Program-made: the position numbers and the translations under genes
Part shown: piece after piece, positions 36,946-44,592 of the stretch
Numbering within the stretch: the first letter of the stretch is position 1
Layout: every line of letters starts with the position of its first letter
Source: Aurantiacibacter sediminis
GTDB taxonomy: Bacteria; Pseudomonadota; Alphaproteobacteria; Sphingomonadales; Sphingomonadaceae
Direction of reading: 5' to 3'
NCBI RefSeq assembly: GCF_016019885.1
Contig: NZ_JAEANY010000004.1
Span: forward strand, 315,557 to 379,556
DNA length: 64,000 nt
Notes under the pieces: generated by a model
What the model saw: the letters and a program-made list of their open reading frames with translations, nothing else
Database searches by the model: none
Told to the model about the DNA's origin: nothing

Positions 36946-38280
36946 ATGAATGCCTCCAAAGGCCCTTTTCTCGGTCGGCTCGATTGGTTGCTGCACCGGA
37001 TAGTCGCGAGCTATTGGTCGCTCCCGCTTGCAGGGGTTTTCGCCGCGCTGCCGATTGTTCTCGCAATCCTTTGGCTGGACCGCGAAGGGCTTACGCAGTG
37101 GATGCTTGAAAACGGGATCGATCCCGTTGCCAATGGCGATACGGCCAAAGATCTTGTCGCGGTGTCGGTCGGGATAAACGCAGCCTTCATCACCCTTTAT
37201 TTCTCACTCACTCTGCTGGTTCTTACTGTGGCGAGCAGCAATCTGGGCGTGCGACTGGTGGATCGCTGGCTGGAAAAAAGGCTCGTTCGCATATCGCTCG
37301 CCGGACTGTCCTTCACCCTGATATTCTCGCTTGTCGCCCTGATGGCGATGGATGCGGAGGCCCCAAAAGAGAAATTGCCGCTCGCCCTGATTTGCGCGGT
37401 CGTTTTCCTGCAAGCCGTCAATGTCGCAATGCTGACGGTGGCCCTGCATGATCTGGGCCGCACGATATTCGTCGATCGCTCAATTGACCAGCTCGGCCAG
37501 GATGCAGCCGAAGGTCCCTTCGCCGTGCAATCCGCACCTGAAGAGGAGGTCGAATGGGCCCGAAAGGTTTGCTCTCCGCGTGAAGGCTATGTCGAAGGAA
37601 ACGATCTTGAACTTCTGAGGAAGCGCTTGGGCGACACAGGAGGCCGGGCGCGCATATGTGCAGCGCCAGGCCAACACGTCCTTAAAGGCGAGACGCTCCT
37701 CTTGCTGGAGCGCGATCCGGGCGATGATGTCAGCGACGACCAATTTCTTTCAGTGGTGCCCGTGGGCGGTTTTAGAAGCGACGGGCAAGGTGCCGTATTT
37801 CGTATTCGGCTGCTCGTGGAAATTGCCGCGCGCGCATTGTCGCCAGCCGTGAACGATTTCTACACCGCGCTGACTTCGGCTGATCGCCTTGGCGCAGCGA
37901 TCCTTGAGCAGAGACACAATTGGGTCAATCACGGCGAAATCGCGGTCTATTGCGAGAACCCTTCTTTCGAGTTGCCGGGCCAGGATTTTCGTGGGCTTTT
38001 CGAAGACCCCTTGAACGCATTACGGCAGGCCGCCTGCCAATATCCATCCGTTTCAATCCGCATGATCAATAATTATGCGCGTATCCGGCAAATCGTGCTG
38101 GAAGATGACCAGTCACACGAATTCGCCGAATTTCTTCGCCGCCTTGCGCGCGAATTGCGCGATCATGCGATCTCGGTTACCGGGTTCGATGGAGACCGGG
38201 ATGACATCGAAGCTGCCTTTGCAGACGGTTTCAGCGACCCGGCACCCAATTCGCAGAAGGAAGCGGAGACCGCATCATGA
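36946..38280 (+). CDS. DUF2254 membrane protein (first of tandem pair)
   Basis: 444 aa. Four hydrophobic helices in the N-terminal ~190 residues, then a soluble C-terminal region. The segment NAAFITLYFSLTLLVLTVASSNLGVRLVDRW aligns with the DUF2254 helix found more canonically in the next gene. ALSPAVNDFYTALT matches the family ALSPGINDPFTA block, more diverged. Function unknown. Stop overlaps the next start (ATGA), and the pair is divergent from the rhodopsin operon with 147 bp between. Confidence 0.83.
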   Translation: MNASKGPFLGRLDWLLHRIVASYWSLPLAGVFAALPIVLAILWLDREGLTQWMLENGIDPVANGDTAKDLVAVSVGINAAFITLYFSLTLLVLTVASSNLGVRLVDRWLEKRLVRISLAGLSFTLIFSLVALMAMDAEAPKEKLPLALICAVVFLQAVNVAMLTVALHDLGRTIFVDRSIDQLGQDAAEGPFAVQSAPEEEVEWARKVCSPREGYVEGNDLELLRKRLGDTGGRARICAAPGQHVLKGETLLLLERDPGDDVSDDQFLSVVPVGGFRSDGQGAVFRIRLLVEIAARALSPAVNDFYTALTSADRLGAAILEQRHNWVNHGEIAVYCENPSFELPGQDFRGLFEDPLNALRQAACQYPSVSIRMINNYARIRQIVLEDDQSHEFAEFLRRLARELRDHAISVTGFDGDRDDIEAAFADGFSDPAPNSQKEAETAS

Positions 38281-39611
38281 CCGCTGAACTCAAATTCATC
38301 TGGGCGCGATTGAACGCGAATTACTGGTTTTACCCTGCCCTCTTCTCCATCGCGGCAGCCTGCCTTGCCTTCCTGATGGTCTATATTGATCGCAGCGGCG
38401 CAGCGCAGTGGCTCAACGATGTCGACTGGATCGCACCTGCGCGGCCCAATGGCGCGGCCGACATGCTCACCGTGATGGCAGGCAGCATGATCGGCACGGC
38501 GGCGACGGTGTTTTCGATCACCATAGCTGCGGTTGCCTATGCCAGCGGCAATTACGGACCGCGCTTGCTGACCAACTTCATGGAAGATCGCGGCAATCAG
38601 ATCAGCCTCGCCACCTTCATCGCCAGCTTCGTCTACGCACTCATTGTCCTTCGCGCTGTGCGTGCCGAGGATGAGACACCTGCTCTCGATGCGGCCACGG
38701 CGATGCCGGGCTTCACGCCCCAGCTTTCACTGTTGGGCGCCTACATCCTGCTGGCGATCTGCGTTGGCGTGCTGGTCTTCTTCCTCAATCACATCCCCTC
38801 CTCGATCCGCATCAACAAGGTGCTCGAAGGCATTGGCAAGCGATTGCTGGAAGCCATCAGGGAGACCTACCCCGTCGAGAATGAAACGGGCGATGCGCGT
38901 GAGCCTGAAGGCGGCGAACCGATCACGTCAACCGAGACTGGCTATATCCAGATGATCGACTTTGAGGATCTGCAAGCCATTGCGAAGGATTGCGATGCGG
39001 TTTTCTCTCTATCGGTACGTACCGGCGATTTCGTTCATCGCGATCTTACCCTTATGGAAGTGAAGGGCGTCCAGCCGGATGATGTTGCAGAGCGGGTGCG
39101 CGCATGTTTCTCGCTCGGACCCACGCGGACTCCAGAGCAGGACCCGCAATTTCTGATCGATGAGCTGGTAGAAATTGGCCTGCGCGCCCTTTCCCCGGGC
39201 ATCAACGATCCCTTCACGGCGATTACCGCCCTGCACTGGCTGGGCGCGGCCACCGCCGAAATCGGGCGGCGCGATCTGCACAAGGATGTGTGCGGGGCTG
39301 GCGACAAGGAATGCCCGGTCATCCCGTGCCCTGACGATTTCAAACACTATGCCGATCGGGGCTTCGGCTCGATCCGCAGCGGCGTCGCCACCAGTCCTTC
39401 AGCGGCGCAGGTGATGCTCGAAGTGCTCGAGAATGCGGCTGTGCCCACAAAGCATGAGGGGCGGCGCGAAATCCTTCGGTTGGAAGGTGAATTGTTGCTG
39501 AAACAGGCGCAGCACGCGCTCACTGGGCCTGATCTGGAAGAGGTGGAAGCGCGCTATCGTGAATTCGCGGCAAAGCTGCCCTCAGCTAAGCCCGTACGCG
39601 CGGTGTCGTAG
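38277..39611 (+). CDS. DUF2254 membrane protein (second of tandem pair)
   Basis: 444 aa, the same length as its neighbour. Four N-terminal transmembrane helices. Strong family blocks: GTAATVFSITIAAVAYASGNYGPR, EDRGNQISLATFIASF and ALSPGINDPFTAITALHWLG. Coupled translation with a diverged paralogue suggests a heteromeric membrane complex. No biochemical function is established for the family. Its last 26 bp overlap the convergent EamA gene. Confidence 0.88.
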   Translation: MTAELKFIWARLNANYWFYPALFSIAAACLAFLMVYIDRSGAAQWLNDVDWIAPARPNGAADMLTVMAGSMIGTAATVFSITIAAVAYASGNYGPRLLTNFMEDRGNQISLATFIASFVYALIVLRAVRAEDETPALDAATAMPGFTPQLSLLGAYILLAICVGVLVFFLNHIPSSIRINKVLEGIGKRLLEAIRETYPVENETGDAREPEGGEPITSTETGYIQMIDFEDLQAIAKDCDAVFSLSVRTGDFVHRDLTLMEVKGVQPDDVAERVRACFSLGPTRTPEQDPQFLIDELVEIGLRALSPGINDPFTAITALHWLGAATAEIGRRDLHKDVCGAGDKECPVIPCPDDFKHYADRGFGSIRSGVATSPSAAQVMLEVLENAAVPTKHEGRREILRLEGELLLKQAQHALTGPDLEEVEARYREFAAKLPSAKPVRAVS

Positions 39612-40473
39612 CTTTCGCGAGCGCGAGTCCGCTGCCGACCAGCGCAATGCCGAGAAAATCGAGTGGCACCAGTATCTCATCGAAGACGAACCACCCGACC
39701 ACCGCCGCAACGGCTGGTTGTGTCAGCAGCGCAATGCCGATGACCAGAGGCGGGAAATGCCGCAGCGCGTAGACCAGCAACCCCTGCCCCACGAGTTGGC
39801 TGGAGAAGGCCAGCACGATGAGCGGCGTCCAATCGGTGGGCCACACGGGCTCGCCCAGCACCAATGCTGTGCCCAGCAGGACCGGCGCGCTGGCAAAGCC
39901 GGAGAGGGTGAGCAAGCTCCAGCTACCGAGCTCTTTGCGCGCATCGTGCAGGATCAGCAAATAGCCGGCATATAGCAGGCCGGCGAGCAGGCAGAAGAGG
40001 TCCCCCACCAGATTGGCCTGCGATATCTCCAGCGAGCGTCCGAGCAGTATCGCCGCGCCCGCGAGTGCCGCGATGATGGCTGGCCATTCGCGGCCGTTCG
40101 GCAGGCGGCGCAATACCACGAAGGCCCATAGCATCAGGATGATGCTTCCCGAATTGCCGAACAGCACCGCATTGGCGAGCCGCGTTTCACCTATGCCGAT
40201 ATGCCAGCTCGCAATATCGAAGCCGAAAAATACCCCGCCCAACAACACCGCAAGCACCATCTTGCGGCTTATCTTAGTCAGAGGCTGGCCGTTCACATGC
40301 GCCATCAGCGCCAGGAACGGCAACGCCAGCGCGACACGCCAGAAACCTGCTGACACCGCGCCGCTATCGGCCAGCCGCACCAGCCATGGCCCCAGCGCCA
40401 AAGCGACATTGCCGCCGATCAGCGCGGCGAACGGCAGCAGCCGCTCTCGAAAATGGCCGGGTGCTTGCTCCAC
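39586..40473 (-). CDS. EamA-family (DMT) permease
   Basis: 295 aa with ten hydrophobic helices in two repeats (internal duplication), the typical EamA/RhaT drug-metabolite transporter plan. The second repeat contains GLLVYALRHFPPLVIGIALLTQPAVAAVVGW. The substrate is unknown. It overlaps tail-to-tail with the second DUF2254 gene. Confidence 0.88.
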   Translation of the reverse strand: MEQAPGHFRERLLPFAALIGGNVALALGPWLVRLADSGAVSAGFWRVALALPFLALMAHVNGQPLTKISRKMVLAVLLGGVFFGFDIASWHIGIGETRLANAVLFGNSGSIILMLWAFVVLRRLPNGREWPAIIAALAGAAILLGRSLEISQANLVGDLFCLLAGLLYAGYLLILHDARKELGSWSLLTLSGFASAPVLLGTALVLGEPVWPTDWTPLIVLAFSSQLVGQGLLVYALRHFPPLVIGIALLTQPAVAAVVGWFVFDEILVPLDFLGIALVGSGLALAKATTPRVRA

Positions 40474-40540
40474 AAGCCCGGTCTAGCGCCGCGCGCTGTC
40501 TTGGCTATAGGAAAGCGCGGAAACGTAGCGGAGAAATGCA

Positions 40541-41431
40541 TTGCCGATCAGAAGCTGGATGTTCGTTCCGGGCGATAGCGAGCGCAAACTAGCCAAGGCC
40601 TCGTCCATCGGGGCGGATGTCATCATCCTCGATCTTGAAGATGCCGTCGCGCCGGAAGCCAAGGAGATGGCGCGCGAGACAACACGCAGCTGGCTGGAAG
40701 AACAGCGCGCCAATACGGATGCGACCGAAGGCACCCAGCTCTGGGTGCGCATCAATCCTCTCGATACGACGCAGTGGCAATATGATATCGAAAGCGTGCT
40801 GGCGGGAAAGCCCGATGGCATCATGGTTCCGAAAACCGCCGACCCTGAACAACTGCGCCGCCTGATCACGGTTCTTTACGAAATGGAGCCGCGCAACGGC
40901 ATTGCACCGGGCAGCACCCGCCTGCTCCCACTGGTCAGCGAAACGCCGCAATCGGCCAATTGCATTGCCGATTATGGCCGCGCCGATACTGAAGTGCCGC
41001 GCCTAGCAGGCCTGACTTGGGGTGCGGAGGATCTTTCCGCTGCCATCGGCGCGAGCCGCAAGCGCGATGATCGCGGCGTATGGACCGACCTCTTTCGAAT
41101 GGTACGCGCGCAGGTTCTGCTCGCTTCCCACGCGGCAGGCGTCGCCGCGATTGACACGCTGCATGCCGATTTTCGCGACGAAGAGGGTTTACGCAAGGTT
41201 GCGCGCGAAAGCTATCAGGACGGGTTTTCCGGCATGATGGCGATCCATCCCGCGCAGGTACCGATCATCAATGAAGCCTTCTCGCCAAGCGATGAAGAAC
41301 TGGCAGAGGCGCGCGCGATTGTGGATCTGTTCGCCGAAAATCCCGGCGTGGGCGCGCTGCAGCTTGATGGCCGGATGATCGACCAGCCGCATCTCGATCA
41401 GGCGCGAAAGCTTCTCGCCAGCGTCCGCTAG
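40541..41431 (+). CDS. HpcH/HpaI-family CoA ester lyase (CitE/malyl-CoA lyase-like)
   Basis: 296 aa. Family blocks are RSWMFVPGDSERKLAKA, ADVIILDLEDAVAP (metal-site E-D), LWVRINPLDT, LVSETPQS and LTWGAEDLSAAIG. Members cleave or hydrolyse malyl-CoA, beta-methylmalyl-CoA or citramalyl-CoA. The specific reaction cannot be read; no glyoxylate-assimilation or itaconate genes adjoin it. No citrate-lyase alpha/gamma partners, so not a citrate lyase subunit. Confidence 0.87.
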   Translation: MPIRSWMFVPGDSERKLAKASSIGADVIILDLEDAVAPEAKEMARETTRSWLEEQRANTDATEGTQLWVRINPLDTTQWQYDIESVLAGKPDGIMVPKTADPEQLRRLITVLYEMEPRNGIAPGSTRLLPLVSETPQSANCIADYGRADTEVPRLAGLTWGAEDLSAAIGASRKRDDRGVWTDLFRMVRAQVLLASHAAGVAAIDTLHADFRDEEGLRKVARESYQDGFSGMMAIHPAQVPIINEAFSPSDEELAEARAIVDLFAENPGVGALQLDGRMIDQPHLDQARKLLASVR

Positions 41432-41434
41432 CTC

Positions 41435-41740
41435 TTATTCTTCGGTCGGCTCCGCTGCGGACTCGGGCTCTGCCGCTGCGGGCTCGCCTGCCTCGTCTGC
41501 GTCGCCTTCATCGCTTGCGCTGGCATTGCCTGCGCCGGTAGCGCTTCCGCCCTCTTCCGGGTCGGGTTCTGCGAGCGGGGGCTGGGAGCGCAATTGGTCG
41601 AGCGGGATCATATCGTCACTGATCGTGCCTTCGAGCACTTCGCCGCTGGCTTCGCGGGGATCGTCGTCGGCTGGCACTTCATCGCCATTGCACGCGGCAA
41701 GCAGCATCAGCGCGGGGAAAGCAGTCCAGGCGTGTTTCAT
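41435..41740 (-). CDS. Small acidic lipoprotein
   Basis: 101 aa. Signal peptide with lipobox LLAAC (Cys ~17), then a low-complexity Asp/Glu/Ala/Ser-rich tail with no recognisable domain. Its ATG overlaps the lipB stop, so it is expressed with lipB. Function unknown; similar in style to the lipoprotein at 53136. Confidence 0.72.
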   Translation of the reverse strand: MKHAWTAFPALMLLAACNGDEVPADDDPREASGEVLEGTISDDMIPLDQLRSQPPLAEPDPEEGGSATGAGNASASDEGDADEAGEPAAAEPESAAEPTEE

Positions 41741-42420
41741 GCCGATTGTGTCTCCGAACTCTCAAGCGCGGCGAGGAAGCTGTCCGCCCGTGCGAGCAGT
41801 GCCTCGTCCCACTGCTCTGCGGTAACCGAAATTCCCAGATCGGCAAGGCTGGTCACGCCGAAATCGGCAATGCCGCAGGGGACTATCCCGGAAAAATGGG
41901 TGAGGTCGGGGTCGAGATTGACGGCAAAGCCATGCATGGTGACCCAGCGGCGCACGCGCACACCAATCGCACCGATCTTGGCTTCCTGCCCATCCTTGCC
42001 GCGCGTCCAGATGCCCACCCGGTCGCAGACGGACCATGCCTCCACGCCGAAATCGCTGAGCGCGCCGATCACCCAATCTTCCATGGAGTGGACGAAATTG
42101 CGCACATCGCGGCTGCGACGGGTCAGGTCGAGCAGCACGTAGGTCACCCGCTGGCCCGGCCCGTGATAGGTGTAGCGCCCGCCCCGTCCGGTCTGGACCA
42201 CATCGAATCGCGGATCGACCAGTTCTGCCGTATCCGCGCTGGTGCCGGCGGTGTAGACAGGCGGATGCTCCAGCATCCAGATCAGCTGCGCCGCTTCGCC
42301 TTTGGCAATCGCGGCATTGCGCAATTCCTGCTCGTCCAGCGCCACGCGATAAGGTACCTGCCCGGCAGAGCGACGCCATTCGATATCGGCGTGACTTTTC
42401 GTAAGAATAGCGTGAGTCAT
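41737..42420 (-). CDS. lipB: Octanoyl-[acyl-carrier-protein]:protein octanoyltransferase
   Basis: 227 aa. Transfers octanoyl from ACP to lipoyl domains, the first step of lipoate synthesis. The substrate block [19 protein letters not shown] and the catalytic cysteine C182 in GIVPCGI are present, with the conserved K in [10 protein letters not shown]. lipA is not in view. Overlaps the downstream lipoprotein gene by 4 bp. Confidence 0.95.
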   Translation of the reverse strand: MTHAILTKSHADIEWRRSAGQVPYRVALDEQELRNAAIAKGEAAQLIWMLEHPPVYTAGTSADTAELVDPRFDVVQTGRGGRYTYHGPGQRVTYVLLDLTRRSRDVRNFVHSMEDWVIGALSDFGVEAWSVCDRVGIWTRGKDGQEAKIGAIGVRVRRWVTMHGFAVNLDPDLTHFSGIVPCGIADFGVTSLADLGISVTAEQWDEALLARADSFLAALESSETQSA

Positions 42421-42492
42421 GATCGTGTGGCTGTTGCGTGGCGACCCTTGTGCAGCTTATCAAGCCTGCAATCGCAATTTTAAGGACATCGC

Positions 42493-43326
42493 ATGCCGAT
42501 CAAGCTGGATATGGGCCAAGCCTGGAATGAGGCCGTGGCCATCCTGACTGCAAACAAGGATGTCGTTGCCATTGTGGCGGGCGTGTTCTTCTTCCTGCCC
42601 AATGCGATTGCCACCGTGATGATGCCCCAATCGGCGGAGTTGCAGGCGATGGCCGCATCGGGCGACCCGCAGGACTTGCAAGTGCTGAGCGACGTGATGC
42701 TGGATATGTATGCCAGCATCTGGTGGATATTCATTCCGCTCATCATTATGCAGGCCATCGGTACGCTGGGCCTGCTCGCGCTATTCACGGATAGCAGCCG
42801 CCCAACCGTCGGCGAAGCGCTGGGCTTCGGGGCGAAAGGCCTGCTGACCTATATCGCCGTGTCGCTCATCAGCGTCGTGGTGCTGACCGCGGCCTTCGTG
42901 ATCCCGGTAGTTTTCGGCGCGATGATCGGTACACTTGGTGCGGCCTTGATGGGCGTGGTCGGCCTTGCGCTGATGGTTTACGTGCTGGTGAAGCTTTCCC
43001 TGACTTCCCCTGTCATCGCTATCGAGCGGCAGTTGAACCCCCTGACTGCGATAACCCGGTCTTGGCGGATTACGAAAGGCAATTCGCTGCGCCTATTCGC
43101 ATTCTTCGTCCTCCTGTTTCTCGTGCTGATCGTGATCAGCGCCATCGCCAGCATGTTCTTCACGATCTTCGCGATTGCCGGTGACGAGGTTGGAGTGTTT
43201 GCCAGCGCGATTGGCGGTGCTCTCATTAATATGATTGGCGTGGTCGTGCTTTTGGCGGTGATGGCGGCAGTCCATCGCCAGCTGACAGGCGGAACACCAG
43301 CTACGGTGACCGATACTTTCGCTTAA
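42493..43326 (+). CDS. Polytopic membrane protein, GPDPase-membrane-domain/YciC-like
   Basis: 277 aa with about six hydrophobic helices and no soluble domain. The central block SPVIAIERQLNPLTAITRSWRITKGN is typical of YciC/glycerophosphodiester-phosphodiesterase membrane-domain proteins. Function unknown. Starts 72 bp from the divergent lipB start; convergent with the methyltransferase gene downstream. Confidence 0.78.
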   Translation: MPIKLDMGQAWNEAVAILTANKDVVAIVAGVFFFLPNAIATVMMPQSAELQAMAASGDPQDLQVLSDVMLDMYASIWWIFIPLIIMQAIGTLGLLALFTDSSRPTVGEALGFGAKGLLTYIAVSLISVVVLTAAFVIPVVFGAMIGTLGAALMGVVGLALMVYVLVKLSLTSPVIAIERQLNPLTAITRSWRITKGNSLRLFAFFVLLFLVLIVISAIASMFFTIFAIAGDEVGVFASAIGGALINMIGVVVLLAVMAAVHRQLTGGTPATVTDTFA

Positions 43327-43332
43327 GGCTTT

Positions 43333-43989
43333 CTAGGCAGACGGCTTGTCGTCGTTTTTTGCAGGCGCGTCTTTATAGCCCCAGGCAAGGATGCAGGGCG
43401 GGATATTGCGCCACACGAAGCCGGTTTCGACGCGCGGGAAATGCCGCGCTGTCAGATCGCGCGCCACACCCTTGAACTGGTAAGTCAGGAAAGCGCCGCC
43501 TTCGCGCAGCACACGATAAGTCGCCGCCGCAATATTTTCCCCAACGCCGTCCGGCAGTGTCGAGAAAGGGAGGCCTGACAGCACGTAATCGGCGTGGTCA
43601 TGTCCGATGGATTTGACGATGGCTTCCACGTCTTCGGCTGATCCCAGCACGGCGTGGAAGCGACTGTCGCCAAATGTCTTGCGCAGATAGTCGATGAAGA
43701 GCGGGTTGGTGTCGATCACCAGCAATTCACCGCCGCGCGGCAGGCGATCGAGGATATGCGGGCAGAAGGTGCCAACCCCAGGGCCATATTCCACGAACAG
43801 CTTGCAATTGCCCCAATCCAGCGGATCGAGCATGGCGTCGATGGTCACTTTGGAAGAAGGAATGACGGAGCCGACCATGCGCGGTTCTTCGAGGAAACCC
43901 TTGAAGAAAACACCAGCCGGGCCAAGCGCACGCTTTACCCGCGCCCGGATGCTGGTCTTGCCCTGCCGGGCCAGATCATTGCTCTTCAT
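43333..43989 (-). CDS. Phospholipid N-methyltransferase-like SAM methyltransferase
   Basis: 218 aa from MKSNDLARQ (GGGGAA upstream); the frame is open to 44028. The block FFKGFLEEPRMVGSVIPSS is the signature of the PmtA/COG3963 class. The SAM-binding motif VEYGPGVGTF follows, then VIDTNPLF and DYVLSGLPFS. The family methylates phosphatidylethanolamine towards phosphatidylcholine; homologous enzymes of unproven substrate are common, so specificity is inferred. Confidence 0.82.
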   Translation of the reverse strand: MKSNDLARQGKTSIRARVKRALGPAGVFFKGFLEEPRMVGSVIPSSKVTIDAMLDPLDWGNCKLFVEYGPGVGTFCPHILDRLPRGGELLVIDTNPLFIDYLRKTFGDSRFHAVLGSAEDVEAIVKSIGHDHADYVLSGLPFSTLPDGVGENIAAATYRVLREGGAFLTYQFKGVARDLTARHFPRVETGFVWRNIPPCILAWGYKDAPAKNDDKPSA

Positions 43990-44079
43990 AGTCAGATTAT
44001 TCCCCGAAACGTCTATGCTGCCTTGCACCCATGCCTCTGTAATGCAAGCGCTCTGCGCCAGCGCGTGTCGCCGCGGGCT

Positions 44080-44421
44080 TCAGAGAATTTCCTCGACCAT
44101 TTCTTTCGGGCGGCACAGGCGCACGCCTTTTTCGGTCTCTACCAAAGGCCGCTCGATCAGGATCGGCTCTGCGACCATGGCATCGAGCACAGTGTCCGCA
44201 TCCGCCTCTGTCAGGCCGCGCTCTTTCGCGTCGGTTCCACGAATGCGCAGCGCTGCGGAGGGCTCCAGCCCGGCATCGGCATAAAGCTGCGCAAGCTTGT
44301 CGCGCGTGGGCGGGTTTTTGAGATATTCGACCACTTCTAAATCAGCGCCGCGCTCCTTAAGGATCGCCAGCGTGTTGCGCGAAGTGCCGCATTTGGGATT
44401 GTGCCAGATCGTTGCCTTCAT
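44080..44421 (-). CDS. arsC: ArsC-family arsenate reductase (glutaredoxin type)
   Basis: 113 aa from MKATIWHNPKC. Catalytic C11 lies in HNPKCGTSRN. The three arginines of the E. coli R773 ArsC active site have counterparts at RIRGTD, IERPLVE and RLCRP. Reduces arsenate to arsenite with glutathione and glutaredoxin. It stands alone, without arsR, arsB or acr3, so it may be a housekeeping YfgD-type member rather than a resistance gene. Confidence 0.85.
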   Translation of the reverse strand: MKATIWHNPKCGTSRNTLAILKERGADLEVVEYLKNPPTRDKLAQLYADAGLEPSAALRIRGTDAKERGLTEADADTVLDAMVAEPILIERPLVETEKGVRLCRPKEMVEEIL

Positions 44422-44507
44422 GTGCTCATCTCCATTCGCGGTCAGCAAAACTGTTGCATTCGCGCCTAGCGCCCAAAAAAATTTACGCCAAGCGCAGATT
44501 AGATGTT

Positions 44508-44526
44508 GTCACTGATAATCATTCTC
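44508..44526 (+). promoter_or_regulatory. Fur-box-like operator upstream of siderophore receptor
   Basis: The 19 bp match the classic Fur consensus GATAATGATAATCATTATC at 15 positions by eye, with a perfect GATAATCATT core at 44514-44523. It lies 66 bp ahead of the receptor ribosome-binding site, so iron repression of this receptor is likely. Confidence 0.75.
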
Positions 44527-44592
44527 AATAGAGGCGCTCTTGCAAATTGTTCGCAATAGCGAGTCTCGACTCGCGCCCGGAGGAGAAGTTTC

